From the NCBI RefSeq assembly GCF_032854445.1, contig NC_088295.1:13317385-13381384 (forward strand): a DNA stretch of 64,000 bases. Reading direction: 5' to 3'. This document shows positions 50,101-61,042 of the stretch, in pieces (the first letter of the stretch is position 1; every line of letters begins with the position of its first letter). The translations under genes and the position numbers were made by a program. Below the pieces are notes generated by a model, which ran no database searches, had not been told where the DNA came from, and saw only the letters and a program-made list of their open reading frames with translations. This stretch comes from Liolophura sinensis. Lineage: Eukaryota; Mollusca; Polyplacophora; Chitonida; Chitonidae.

Positions 50101-50769
50101 CTGACATTCATTACAACACTGAGTTCATGAAGTGCGCAGATGTGTGGCGATTTGTTTGAAAGGCATTGATGGACTCAGTATGAATATCAGAATTTTAAAA
50201 TAGCACACTGAGTCCATCCAGATGGGCTACTACATGTACATGTTCTCCCTAAAACCCACATATTGTCATTTGTCTACGTTGCTAGCCCTAGAAATAAAAT
50301 TGTGCTAGGAAATACGTAGTACTGACAAGCCAGCTTTGCATGGGCTATATATAGGGCCTATGTGACTTGTTGCTGGAAAGATCCAGAGCAAGTAGTAAAT
50401 GATGATGCCAGTGTTTTTTGATGATCAGCTTCTCACTTATAAATTGTAAAAAAAAAAGTCTTCAATGAACTGACGTTACGTCATCACGTGACACCATCGA
50501 ATTTTTTATAACTTCCCGTATCATGCAATTTAAACAAAAGGCAAATATTAGCACTGTCATTTAGGCCTACTTGACAACCACAACAACGTCGTCTTTCACA
50601 AATGTCAATTGTCGTGAAACTAACCGCAACTTTCGGAAATGGAATCAGTATTTAAACATACACCATCTGACCAGAGGCAAAACGTTACCTGTAGCAAGGT
50701 GGTACTTGGAGTAACTTTTACTGTTTGGCGTCTTCCATTGGGACACAGAACCTGGATGGAGGTCGCCAT
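35134..50769 (-). CDS. ASPSCR1: Tether containing UBX domain for GLUT4 (TUG/ASPSCR1/UBXN9), 17 coding exons
   Basis: TUG holds vesicles near the Golgi/ER-Golgi intermediate compartment and binds p97/VCP. Exons on the minus strand, 5' to 3': 50689-50769, 48951-49009, 48079-48294, 47507-47588, 46543-46616, 45813-46290, 44989-45099, 44733-44779, 44307-44331, 44019-44085, 43837-43909, 42907-43055, 39668-39730, 39158-39210, 38788-38839, 35552-35713, 35134-35144. They total 1803 nt, 600 codons plus TGA, in phase. Residues 1-80 form the N-terminal ubiquitin-like domain (VLCPNGRRQTVKVTPSTTLL, FRYANLPNNAKLELV). A second ubiquitin-like region ends LGLTGGRAIVR at about 161-171. A Ser/Pro/Ala-rich linker follows, then LPDDFFEVTVADV (about 414) and the UBX domain (about 455-540: RIQFPDKWILQALFRPRETV, TSPPKQVLKDITKNLL). 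The C terminus is GKMPKWFMKGKK; the human protein ends with a related PKWLKL motif. Human length is about 553. Exon 44307-44331 is only 25 nt. Confidence 0.93.
35714..38787 (-). other. ASPSCR1: ASPSCR1 intron, AT-rich
   Basis: It lies between exons 38788-38839 (phase 1) and 35552-35713 (phase 1). No repeat family or second gene was recognised. Vertebrate TUG has about 25 more residues here, so a small phase-1/phase-1 exon could be hidden, but I could not find one. Confidence 0.5.
39836..39854. repeat. ATT microsatellite
   Basis: A short TTATTATTATTATTATTAT run lies in an ASPSCR1 intron. Confidence 0.85.
40925..41006 (+). tRNA. tRNA-Ser-GCT: tRNA-Ser (anticodon GCT)
   Basis: This is an 82-nt cloverleaf. 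The acceptor stem GACGAGG (40925-40931) pairs with CCTCGTC (40999-41005), with discriminator G. The D arm has GCC/GGC. The anticodon stem ATGGA/TCCAT encloses the loop CTGCTAA with GCT at 40958-40960. The long variable arm GGGGTCTCCCC marks class II serine tRNA. The T arm contains the B-box GGTTCGAATCC (40985-40995), and the A-box is TGGCCGAGTGG. No intron. It reads AGC/AGU codons. It lies antisense inside the ASPSCR1 intron 39731-42906 and is intact in every stem, so it is probably functional rather than SINE-derived. Confidence 0.97.
41012..41015 (+). terminator. RNA polymerase III terminator of tRNA-Ser
   Basis: The first TTTT lies 5 bases after the tRNA 3' end, with further T-runs (TTTT at 41017-41020 and beyond) as back-up. 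Confidence 0.85.
42410..42621. mobile_element. MITE-like element, copy 1
   Basis: The left end TAATTCCTAAACCTTTTCGC followed by ATATG is mirrored at the right end by ATGCAAAAAGGTTGAAGAAT. It shares the internal GCAACTTTCAGTGCAA block (inverted) with the copy at 60706. It has no coding capacity. It sits in the ASPSCR1 intron next to exon 42907. Confidence 0.7.
44534..44625 (-). repeat. SINE family A fragment
   Basis: Degenerate match: TTTTTATACCATATTCATGA, ATATTCCACTTAGTGTATGA, then GTGGGCGGAGGG. It corresponds to the 3' half of the 10550 element in minus orientation. Confidence 0.5.
46790..46960. repeat. Relative of the inverted-terminus element at 62699
   Basis: It begins ACTGTATTTCACCTGAATTT and shares AAGAGTTTTTTGTTAAG, TGATTAATTTGTTATGA and TTAGTTCTGTCACCAAAAAT with 62699-62919. 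The right inverted terminus is not found, so this copy looks truncated. Confidence 0.55.
47711..47915. mobile_element. MITE-like element, copy 2
   Basis: It starts TAATTCTTTGAATGTTTCGC and ends CATATGCCGAAAGACTGAGG followed by AATTA, the inverted form of the family terminus. The interior GGTCAATCCAACTGATGTAG and CAAATTAAAAATGTTCAT align with the copy at 60706. It is intronic in ASPSCR1. Confidence 0.7.
48659..48745 (-). repeat. SINE A fragment with a G-rich expansion
   Basis: CCAATATTATGGCGGGAGGA and ACTGGGCAGAGC match family A in reverse orientation. The next segment has expanded into runs of 6, 7, 3 and 5 G separated by A (48704-48730), a potential G-quadruplex on the plus strand. It lies in ASPSCR1 intron 2. 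Confidence 0.65.
49160..49300. repeat. Composite SINE remnants
   Basis: AAGTGAAATATTCTCGAGAA followed by TGGCGTAAGACACCAAT is a family A tail on the plus strand. It is directly followed by a family B body fragment in minus orientation (CCAACCAGTTCAGTTTCCCT, TGAGGCAACAAGTATC). One element probably inserted beside the other. Confidence 0.6.
49971..50337. mobile_element. Foldback element in ASPSCR1 intron 1
   Basis: There are two nested pairs of inverted segments. The outer pair is AAGCTGGGC ... AGCACAATTCTATGGCTAGC at 49971-50010 against GCTAGCCCTAGAAATAAAAT ... GCCAGCTT at 50281-50335. The inner pair is AGTGTTCTATTCTAAAATCC ... at 50082-50128 against 50169-50209. The centre is near 50150. No open frame is present. 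Confidence 0.65.
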
Positions 50770-53060
50770 GTTTGTTTTTGATCGGACTATAATGGGGAGG
50801 TAACTTTTATTATTAGTTGTCCCCCTTCATCCCCACGAGTCGCACTCTTCAAAACAAACGTTCATGTTTTAGAAGCCGGCCACATGCACAAATAAACTTC
50901 ATCAAAGCACAGTTATGTATTTAAGATATACGTAGTTCCAGACACGTGGTCCAATTATTATTTTCATAAACACCACACAGGCACGCCAGTGTTAACGCTG
51001 TTTGTGGGCTATCCAGGCAGCCATGATTTTGATAACATCCTTCAGTTGGTTGTGTCATTTTTAACATGTGAAATGAAAGGAAAAGTATTACATGGGTCAA
51101 TGGTTACGTTCACCCTGCTGAAAAATAGTAATCTTGTGATCTGTGTGAAGTATTCAATAGAGTATTAAAATGTCTTTCATTCCCTTTCTGAGTGTCCATC
51201 TCGAAGTCACGGTCGGAATATCCGGAATCAAACCCGGGTCAAGTCATATAAATTTTAAAATGGTACTTGTTGCTGCCTGGCTTGGCACCCAGCACCGAGA
51301 GGTTTGAGCGAGGAACAAGACTGATTGGCCCGGAGTCAGTATACCTATAATGTGACTGGGTGAGGTGTCACCTCTGGTGTGTTCGGTACTGTAGTGGCGG
51401 CAGCACTTTGGCGGCAAGGAGTCGCCCTGCCACCAGAAAAAACAGTATATATGTAAGCACACCTATGGACACATCGTCGTTATATGACTTAAAATTGCTA
51501 AGTTCGACGTTAAACTCCAAGAATTCATTCATTAATTTCATTTCTTAAAAAATACAGTGACATTCATCTTGTCAGTTGATGCCCCTGTATAAATGTCAGA
51601 AGTGAATTAATAATGCAGCACCATGCTGAACTAAAACTAGAAATCAAACAAACCACCGCATCAGTCGCATGCTAGTAACCAAGCTGTCCTCTGACTGACA
51701 AGTATCTCTGCACTAAATACAACAGTTTTGAATGAGCACTCTAACAATGATATGAAAAGATACCGTTGTGAAACATACATTTACTTGAATATGTTTTATT
51801 TGTCTTGCGAAGGAAGTTGTGATCTGTGACACAGTGCTCAGTTAATCTGCAGACAGACCACTGCACCTGAAGTGTAGTTAATAATTAATGAAGTTAATTT
51901 CATCCTGAGAAATCAATGCAATCTGAATAACTGATTTCTGGAATATTGGATAACTCAGAGAATTGTCTGGGGAACAACCTGTTGGTCATCAGCGGCCAGA
52001 TAAGAAGCACAAAACAGGAACACACTATTTGTTGTGTCCACCTTTACTGAATCACATATGCAATGCCCTTCAAGAGCTAGGGCAGTAGGCGTGGGTTCAA
52101 ACCCAAACTTGGCTTGTGACAGTAAGCAGTGGACACTGCTTGTGTAGTCGTTTGTACAGTTTATCGTTTGTTAAAGACCACTTGTCCTCCACCAAAAATG
52201 ATGTGTATATGTATACTCCACGTGTGAGAGAGTTTGTTGGTAACTTACCATAGGATGGTAGTTCACCCCACACACTCCGATTTCCTCATTCATAAATTTG
52301 ACTGCCTTTGCAGGAATGAAAGTTTTTTAGCTTGCCGTAAAACAAGAATAATGCTGTGAAATAATTTTCTTACTTTGCCAATTTATGGTATTTCTCAGCA
52401 TGATCTCGGGTGCAGCAGTGTAACAGCAAAACTGAATATATGGTGCATGTATGCCCATCTTTCTTCAATAAAACTGCAACAGCTTTACCTGGCTTTGGAG
52501 AAACATTTCCAGCCTTCTGAGAGCAGAGACGTGGAACAGCTTCACTAAATTATTACGATTTATATAATGTGACAATTCACATCAGTATAATTTTTATTTC
52601 ATAAACAAGATTTTGCAGAGCACATACTCCACCGTCAGCTGAATGTGACAAGGGCTTATTTCTCACTTGTAAAGGTAACCCTGTACACTGACTTCTTGCG
52701 CTGTCTTAAAGCGGAATAATCATAGAGCGGAGTTATTAAAGTAACAAAGTCACAATGTAATACCTATCTGAATGACCATATGTCGACAAAAGTGAAGAAT
52801 TTCAGACAAAGAAATGTTGATTGTAAGTATTTATTCCAATGATCTGTGTGATCTCTTTAGGTAGCTTTGTACGCTTAATCTCAAGCAGCTGATTTTACAT
52901 CGGATATCAAGTCCATCTGATTTTTACTTTACACTTCCAACAGAAGACTTTTAGTTGAATGCAGATGTAAGTAACCTCTGACCAACCAAACCAACTGAAG
53001 ACTTTGTATCAGGTTTGAAAGAGAAAATGTTGATTACCACCTTCATATTAATGTAAGATG
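50770..53060. other. Intergenic region upstream of ASPSCR1
   Basis: The ASPSCR1 5' untranslated sequence and promoter should start at 50770. The rest of the stretch holds a SINE copy at 51222-51538 and otherwise nothing I can name. A tRNA B-box-like GGGTTCAAACCC at about 52093 has no cloverleaf around it. Confidence 0.5.
51222..51538 (+). mobile_element. SINE family B variant, 5'-truncated
   Basis: The B-box-like GGAATCAAACCCGGGTC is followed by the body (AGCACCGAGAGGTTTGAGCG, GTCGCCCTGCCACCAG). The tail is TTGCTAAGTTCGACGTTAAA followed by CTCCAAGAATTCATTCATT. It is the same variant as the copy at 63247. The A-box portion is degraded. Confidence 0.85.
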
Positions 53061-53064
53061 CTCT

Positions 53065-53240
53065 AAGTTTCAAAGGGAGACAAAATCGATGCTGATTGGC
53101 CGACAGTCGAGAAAGGCTTCCTGGGTTAAACCCTCCACCTTTGGTCATCCTTGAATATCCCTACCATACTTAAAATTCAGCTTAGACTGGACTATCTCTC
53201 ACACCAGCCAATCAGAATCGATTCTGTATCCCTTTAAATT
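53065..53240. mobile_element. MITE-like element with ~35-bp inverted termini
   Basis: The left terminus TTTCAAAGGGAGACAAAATC, GATGCTGATTGGC is mirrored at 53207-53240 by GCCAATCAGAATCGATTCTG, TATCCCTTTAAATT. About 105 bp lie between, without coding capacity. Confidence 0.75.
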
Positions 53241-53379
53241 AAAATATATGATACCAGAAAAGCTGGTGATGTTTTCAAGTTGGCAATAAGAACTAATTTA
53301 AACTATACTCAGATTTTATATAAAAAAAAAATAATAAATAAACATAACCATATAAAGCAACTACAAAACTACATACTGA

Positions 53380-53506
53380 GGTCAGTTTCACAAGGTGCTT
53401 GTAGTGTGATATACACAAGGCTACCATGACAATGTTATACCTTCACCACTAGTTGCCATGGTAATACACACTTAACACTGCGTGTGCTTTTGTGAAATGG
53501 GCCCCC
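53380..53506. mobile_element. Small foldback element
   Basis: GGTCAGTTTCACAAGGTGCT ... GCTACCATGACAA (53380-53432) faces an inverted partner TTGCCATGGTAATACACACT ... GCTTTTGTGAAATGGGCCCC (53453-53506). The arms cover nearly the whole length, as in hairpin MITEs. Confidence 0.75.
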
Positions 53507-53513
53507 GGTGTTT

Positions 53514-54795
53514 CTACTAATTAAACATAAATCATAGAACTGTATTTTGTTAACGTAGGTATTAATTCAAGTTTTAAGCATTACCTCAATGACAAAATAG
53601 TGAAGAACACACTTGTCCCTGACAATCCATCATCTTTCCTCTCCTCCACTCCATGCACATTCCACATTCATGACACATATTCCATATAACAAAATATTAC
53701 GATAATGAGGGCTATTTACATCTGTTGCTCAGTCTGCCAAAAATGAATACCATTAAAAGTTTTTAAGTTTACATTCTCGGGTACAAAAGTACAACTCAGC
53801 AATTTGTCAACATTACGTAAACTAAAACATACAACAGATGTTTTGTAAATTCCATTCAAGAACGATATTTTTCATTAAAAAAAAATCCATTTTAAAACTA
53901 CAAGTATAAAATATTTCTTTTTGGTCTGAGTTACATTTGGATAAAATATCTGCTTAGTCTACTTCATACCAGTCCTGTGCTATAGCCATTCCATCTTGAC
54001 TAATCCAACCATGACAAAACAGTACAGTACATACATCTAACCAATTTAAATGTAATTCCTAATGACAAATCAGTGTAACTTCCAATCATCAACACACACT
54101 GTCCAATGTCACCCTACGGGGGTCAATCCCAGTATAAGTATGGTTCTTATTTAATAAGTGTATTATATTTTACACAAAATAACAAATGTCATACCAATTA
54201 AGCTATGCCAGGCAACAAATCTAAAAGAAGCAAAAGTTTTATTTAACTGTTGATGACAGTGTTTCTATTGTGTATCATGTTATTCACCAAACAATATATT
54301 TATATTAAGGTACGTAACTGATATTTGAAAACATTTAACAATTCAGAACATCTACATGGTTCTGCAGTGGTATTTTAAAGTTTTAGTATGACAAGTTTCA
54401 CCTCTTTTTATTTTAAAAGACGGTATATAAGCCAGAAAATCCAAAAATGATGTCCTGGGATCATTAATGTACTGCATGGTACAGTACTAACATAAAAACA
54501 TTCTGAATAAAAACTAGAACTTACCATCCAAAACAAAATGAGTGTAGTCATGTAGTTATAAAACATTGGATGTTCTTAAAACAAAGGTCTTTACCACAAC
54601 AAAAGATAGAAGTTTGTTTTATGCAAAGTCACTGCAGTCATACTGGTGTACGGTCAAAATCCTGAGCATCATTCAATTATCACAACTCTCTTTTTCACAG
54701 TATGTTGAGATGTTAAAACAAATATAGCACTTTCAGTGAAACAAATTAAATAAAGAAATACAAAACTAAAACAAGAACCAACTAACAGCTATCAA
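53514..54795 (-). other. CCDC33: CCDC33 3' untranslated region and downstream flank
   Basis: It follows the stop codon at 54796-54798. Candidate minus-strand AATAAA signals lie at 54412-54407 and 54243-54238. I cannot tell which is used. No other gene was seen. Confidence 0.5.
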
Positions 54796-57700
54796 TCAAT
54801 AATATGAGCCAATCTTGGGAGAAAATTTATGTTTTGATGGAGCCTTTGAAAAGCGCCTGGGTTCTCTAGGTGCAGGAAAACTGTGATGTAGCAGAGCCTG
54901 AAGACAAACAAACAGTACATGGAAAACCAATAAGATTGTCGGTAATAAACTGATTAGGTTTAAAACGAATATTTCTTTGACAACTTGAACATAGTACATA
55001 AGCCGCAAAATCATTTGCCTGGAATATGTTATCACCTATAAATCCATGACATAAATTTTAAATATTATTTACTTCTTAAATTTTCAACTAATATTTAAAT
55101 TAATTTGAAAATATGCAGTTACTCTTAAAGTATTAGAGTTCTTTCAGCTGAATTGTGCTCATCTTGACAGAGAACTAGACAGACAATTGGTAATAGAGAT
55201 AAGGTACTTACAGGGGAGACAATGGGACGGCCAAAGCCATAGTCAGTTTCATTCTTCCTGAGAACAAGATCAGCCTTTTCGCGACCCCACCGTCTACTGT
55301 TGTCTGCCAACTGGATAAGAGAAGAAGTTAATCAAATTGCAATAGTCTGATATGACCTACAACATACATCTTTTAGTTTCTTTATTACTGAAATACATGT
55401 ATTTATTTATTTAAGTTGACTATTGTTTAACAGCACACTCAAACATTTATACACTTTAACAGGTGGAGGAAAGTGAAGTGCTTCAGGTAAACCACCGACC
55501 TTTGACATAATTACTCGTGAACTTTCCCATGTCAAATTGGTGGAAGGCAAACCTTTACACCTTTACTTAACAGAATGTGAGGACATGGCATTATTATACC
55601 ATACTGCCACTGTCAATGTTCTATTATGCCACAGACATTCTATAATTAGCATTTTACATAATACACTAAAACAATTTCTCAAATGAATAATGAATCCTAG
55701 ACAATGCAAAATGGTACAATGCGAGCTAATTAACAAAACCTGACCTGTTTTTCAAGGGACATGATCCTCCCTTCCGCTTTGTCCAGAGCCTGGTACAGCT
55801 CGAGTTTCTCTGATTCATCATTTGATGGACTGTCCATGTGGCGAGTTCGATCCTAAGGGGTGGCAGAACATGGTTCAGTAATATGGTCAAATTGTTTTAT
55901 CATTACTGAGGATTTATTCGAAAACATGATGTTATTATTTGTATTCTTTGGGTTATAACTTCTGTGTCTGAGATCCCTTACCTTCATTATTTCCATTTCT
56001 CTTCTTAGACGTCGATTTTCCTCTAGCAGTGCATCATGGGTATCATGTTGTAAATTACCTAAAATTAAAATCATGTCTAACATTATAAAAGTTGATGTAA
56101 ACAATTAAGTACTCATCACTTAATCATACATATAAATACACTTGAGAACAAACAAGAATATGTTACACAATGACTCCAATAAAGTACAGATCTATTGAAC
56201 TAAATAAGCTGCCAAGAATTAAAACTTTCAGTGGTATTGTAGACTATTGGGGCTATTAAAAATACTTTAATTCTTGCTAATTTATGTTAAAATACCTCTG
56301 TTTTTGTGGTCTTTTTGTCGCTGTAACAGTTTCTCCATCTTTTCTATAACTTTCTCCTGTTTACGACATGCCTCTTCCAGATCATTCACTTTCTTGGCTT
56401 TCTCTTGGAACTTCAGCATCAGGCTTTGTTGAGACAGGTGAGCATCCTTCACCTTCAGGAATTCCTTCTCTCTGTCATTTTTCTGGTAAGGTTTAAACAT
56501 GAAAATCATGTCTGTAATCATACAAGTGACAAACAGGCATGGTATTACTGAAAGCATTTATGATCATTTCAAACTACACAGCTCAAATTTCATAAGTAAA
56601 CAACCTTATGACTGCTATATTTCATGTCTGATAAATCTGAGATCAAATTAGGTCGTTCAAATTTATTTGTCATTACTTACCTTAATAATTTCATTTTGTA
56701 ATTTTTGAACTCTATCTTTGTAGGACTTCAGATCAGCTGTCTGACTTGCTAACTTCTGCTTCAGCGAGGCTGGGAGAAAGAAACACACAACAAAATCAAG
56801 GCCAGAATTAACTTTGGATTCATGTACAAGTTTCATACAGGTACTACAAGCCAGTAACTAAGCAATACTTCAGTTTGACATTTTACTGAATGGCATAAAA
56901 CTGAGCCAAAAATGATGTGATTTTTGAATATATAAAGCATTGTCTGGACCTACAAAAATTACTTAGCAGAAACTATCATTAAGAGGTGTGTTTGAGAGGG
57001 ATGAAAACTCCAGCAGAAGGACGGTTGTTGTTAGTTTCCATGGTTTTGCTTGCCAATCACAAAACTCTCTGCTGGTTTTGCTTGCCAATCACAAAACATT
57101 CTGCGGTCTCACCATATTTTGCTGCCAGCTCTGGCTTTGTGACTCCATCCAGGTCTGAGGAGTCCAGGATGAGGCGTGTAGAGTCATCGTAGTGGGCGAG
57201 GTCGCGTCGTAGTTGGCTGTTTTCTATCTCCTGCTCACGGATCTGCTCCCTCAGGGCCAGGATATCCCTGCCCATCTTGTGAACAGCAGTACGGTAGTTC
57301 TCCAGTTCCTTCAGCTGGTGCTCAAGTACAGAGGACGGCACCTGGTCACTAAGTGCAGAAACCAAATGTACAGATTATCTTGAAGGCACTTCTGAGATAT
57401 ACATTTTCCTACCCATCTGATCAAACACAGAATGAAGTTTTCCTCATTATTATTATATTCTTACGAGTGACTTAAAGCCTGGCTTTAATGTGAACATGTT
57501 CGTGCCTATATAATCTACAATGTACCACCATGAACCAGCCTGTACATGTCATTCAGAAGGCTAACAACAACCTAGCCTGTTGCATGGGGGTGGTATCTTT
57601 TGCTCTATCAAAATGGATTTTATCAATTTTAGCCAGAGAAAGTGGTGCTCAACTATTCTGGCATGGCTTATTTATTTGACTGATTGCCATACCGATACTC

Positions 57701-60538
57701 AGACGATATTTCACCTGTACGACTGCAGCCAGTATGGTGGGAAGAAAACAGGCAGAGAATTCACATCACAGAACTCCTTGTGTCAAGGAGTTGTCTGGGC
57801 TTCATCAATATTTTATTTCATCCTTAACGCTGCTGACTGCATTGGTATATAAAATCTAATCATACAATTTCAAAAAAATGTCTGACGGGGTGGTGTAGAA
57901 GTCCGTTTGGCACTTCGGATGATGGCAAACATTGCAAGTTTATACAGCATACACATATAACTGAGGGGACAACTTAACCAGATTGAGTAGACGTGTTGCT
58001 GTATTACTTAATAGCACTTGTTTACAGCCTATACACTGCTGTTTCAATTCGTTCAGTTTGTGAAACAAATTAGTTACTTATCTGATTGCTTATCTGGCAG
58101 TTTGTTTTATGAGTGGAGAAAACCAGAGTGCCTAGGGAAAACTACTAATGTTTGGCAAGTTTCCCGCATGCAAGATATAAAGATAAGCGCACCATACTAG
58201 CATTAGTTTAAAACAATTCAGTGGTCTTCATGTCTCAAACAGCTCCATGAATGATGTCACCAACTTTATTGTTATCAAGACCTCATCAAGTGGCACCAAG
58301 AGCATGTAGAAAACAAAGTAACTCTATCAAGGACCCAGTTTAAAGGTGGAGAAAATATGAAAATGACAAAGTTCTGATGAAAGAGTGCAAAAAGTTATTC
58401 CTAAATGTGGTCTTCAATATTTTTTCTGATTCATTCTTAAGGATAAAAAGACACTTGAAATAATTTTTGTATGGTGGGTATTTGGGACCACGTTTTGGTG
58501 TTTATAGTCTTTGTTTTACAATGTCATAAATGACGATGTAACACAGGTTTAATACATATTTTTGCACTAGATTTTGTTCTTCTCAGCTAACAAATGTATT
58601 AAACCTCAATTTGGAGCATATTTGTATTTTTTATAAACATTACCATAATTTAGGTTATGCATATGTTTCAATATAAACAACAAATTTACATTTAAATACA
58701 TTTATTAGACAAACATGACATCCTTATTTAGAACATTACTATGCAACAATGATAAATACCAAAAGTTGGTCCCAAATACCCCCATACAAAATATTTTCAA
58801 ATACCCTTTTCTCTTGAAAAAAAATATCCCAAAAAATAATGAAGACCATATTTGCAAATAAATTTTGAGGCTCTTTCATCTGATTTTGGCATCATTTTTA
58901 TGTTTTTCTTCTCATTTAAAGTAAATGTACGAGGCATGTACCTGGGCAGGGGCCGTGTGTCTTGAGGGGGTGGGAGAGGACGAGCTTCTCTACGAGGCTG
59001 GTTAGGATCCACAAATATGTACTGATACTCTGGTAATACAGACTCCATGGCATCAAAAGGGGGCAACTCACCATCTTTGATGGGCTGTACAAGTAAAACA
59101 ATAAATCAATACAGTAACTAGTAACACAACTTGCTCATTTTCACATGATAATTTTTAAATAAGTTTGAAAAGAAAAGACCTTGTGCTTTATTTAACAGTA
59201 ATCCTGTGGTAAGAGTAATACTAGCAAAAAACTTACCCTAAATAATTCTACCATTGAAAAAAACTTAAGATGCAGTTTGATGCCAAAATTCATTAGATTT
59301 TGAAGAGTAAAATATGTTCTTTAGGTAGGCTCACACATGAAATTGAACAAGCACATCATGAACAAAAAAAATGTGGTTTAATTTCTGGAAATTTGAAATC
59401 ATTTAGAAAACAACACTTTCAGTTTTTAGTTTCAGTTAGTTTCTACAGCAGAATATATAATCTCCTAAGAGTTTAAGCAGTAACTGAGTTTGTAACTATT
59501 AAGTCAACTAAGGCATCTTAATTGTCAATACCCATAGCAGAATAAAATTCTTATCATGAATGTATCGTCACTTTTTCTGGGAAATTCATCAAGCTTAAAA
59601 AAAAACCCAAAAAAAAACCTCTTGAGTGGACATATAAGGTGAATGAATCAATCAAAATACTCAACTTGAAAAAAGCTAAACTTAACAAGGTGAAATAATC
59701 TCTGAGTAATTTAATTTAGTAAGACTGACTAAAAAGCAAATGACCAAACTGAGTTGTGTTGACTGTTTATATTGCTGTATATGCATCTGAAGACAGCTGC
59801 GGCAAGGGAATCTCCAGGGTTACCCCACACCTTGCGTCCTTATGACTACAGATGGGCCATGGGCCTTTCTCACCATGCAGCTAAATATGACACTAATATG
59901 TGTGACAAAACCACGAGGTTTAGCTGCTCACAGGCAAGAGATAAACCCACAACATAAAGGTTACACTAATCACTTGATCCATTAAACACCCAAAGACAAA
60001 CTGTAAGCAACAAGAGTTTTGACAATTATATTCATAATAATTATAGCTGTAATTCTGACAAGACACATACTCGTTATACACAGAACCAGTGTTTGTTGTT
60101 CTTTGCATTACATGACACATTTCAGTCTTTTTCTTTTAACAACTCATCCTCAGTCTGAGCCCAAATGCCATACTTATTTACTCTACCTAAGCCTAGAGGT
60201 TTCAGTTCTTAAATCCAGCCACTGTTCTATCCAACAGTGATCTAAATGTAAAAGTTTAATGTTAGCCTGGTACTAAAATAACTGTTCTTTTTGTCGCAGC
60301 CTTAACCAAAACTGATAAAATCATCTATACATGGAGACTTGACTATAAAAGTGAACCAAAATCTGCTACAAGCATAAATATAAGCAATGTGTTTGTTGGA
60401 AAGCTTGTACGTGGCCCTGGAGCTATTTCTACACTATAACACCGGTGCTTATATACCAGATATCATGCTTACCTCTGGAGAAAAACCATTTAGATATAGA
60501 CTAACCAAGGAGTTTGGTGTTTGGACACGGCTTTCAAA
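54796..60538 (-). CDS. CCDC33: Coiled-coil domain-containing protein 33 (CCDC33), 3' portion, 9 exons
   Basis: CCDC33 is a C2-plus-coiled-coil protein known as a testis antigen in mammals; its molecular role is unclear. Exons on the minus strand, 5' to 3': 60473-60538, 58942-59084, 57113-57348, 56681-56769, 56296-56482, 55982-56058, 55745-55852, 55212-55310, 54796-54897, in phase and ending TGA. Family matches as I recall them are NYRTAVHKMGRDILALREQI, KDRVQKLQNEIIK, LEEACRKQEKVIEKMEKLL, ALLEENRRLRREME, DKAEGRIMSLEKQ and NSRRWGREKADL. Almost everything from 57348 downward predicts coiled coil. The two most upstream exons (VSLYLNGFSPE; LPPFDAMESVLPEYQYIFVD) are Pro-rich and less certain. One exon ends with the donor GTCAGG. 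The 5' part of the gene, including C2 domains, is not fully visible. Extra exons between 57349 and 58941 cannot be excluded. Confidence 0.85.
55390..55620. repeat. Dispersed repeat remnant in a CCDC33 intron
   Basis: AGTTGACTATTGTTTAACAG, GTGGAGGAAAGTGAAGTGC, GTAAACCACCGACCTTTGAC and GTGAACTTTCCCATGTC have the look of a common mollusc interspersed repeat. No termini or target duplication are visible. Confidence 0.5.
57680..57790 (-). repeat. SINE family A fragment
   Basis: ACCGATACTCAGACGATATT, TCACCTGTACGACTGCAGCC and AGTATGGTGGGAAGAAAACA followed by GGCAGAG match the 3' half of family A in minus orientation, in a CCDC33 intron. Confidence 0.65.
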
Positions 60539-60705
60539 CTGGAATAGTTATACCACAAAAGTTTAAAGATTGGAGTGAGAAGATAGTTTGATGGCTAGCC
60601 AAAAGTCTGTTTTAGCAAGACCATAAATGGAGAAAATAAGTATATTTTTAAGTCGGTGCTGAAAACGGCACTGAAATAAAATAGCATTACATACTACTAT
60701 AAATG

Positions 60706-60890
60706 TAATTCTTCAACCTTTGATTGCAAAAGCTGCAAGGTGGTTTCTCAAGCATGATGACATATTACATTTTGTAAACCCTGAAACTGGTCAATCAAAC
60801 CAATGTAATTTTGTCTCCAAAATAAAATTAAAAATGTGCATTACTTGCAGTGAAAGTTGTCCTTTCATATGCGAAAAGGTTGAGGAATTA
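60706..60890. mobile_element. MITE-like element, copy 3
   Basis: The left end TAATTCTTCAACCTTTGATT is mirrored by CATATGCGAAAAGGTTGAGG followed by AATTA at the right. It is the shortest copy (185 bp) of the family at 42410 and 47711 and the one with the cleanest termini. It lies upstream of the CCDC33 exon 60473-60538. Confidence 0.75.
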
Positions 60891-60914
60891 ATGTCACCAC
60901 ATACTTTTATAATT

Positions 60915-61042
60915 CCAATCTATACATGGTGTTATTGATATGAGCTTTCCAGAGCAACTGCTCTCATCATCAGATATTATACTCACGTGATGAGAGCAGT
61001 TGCTCTGGAAAGTTCATACCAATAACACCATGTTTAGATTGG
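60915..61042. repeat. Near-perfect hairpin, 55-bp arms and 18-bp loop
   Basis: The left arm (60915-60969) starts CCAATCTATACATGGTGTTA and ends CAACTGCTCTCATCA. The right arm (60988-61042) is its reverse complement with three mismatches. The loop is 60970-60987. It begins 24 bp after the MITE at 60706-60890. Confidence 0.93.

Noticed and set aside
52085-52115. tRNA or SINE at a GGGTTCAAACCC motif
   Set aside because: Only a B-box-like palindrome is present; no A-box, stems or SINE body could be found around it.
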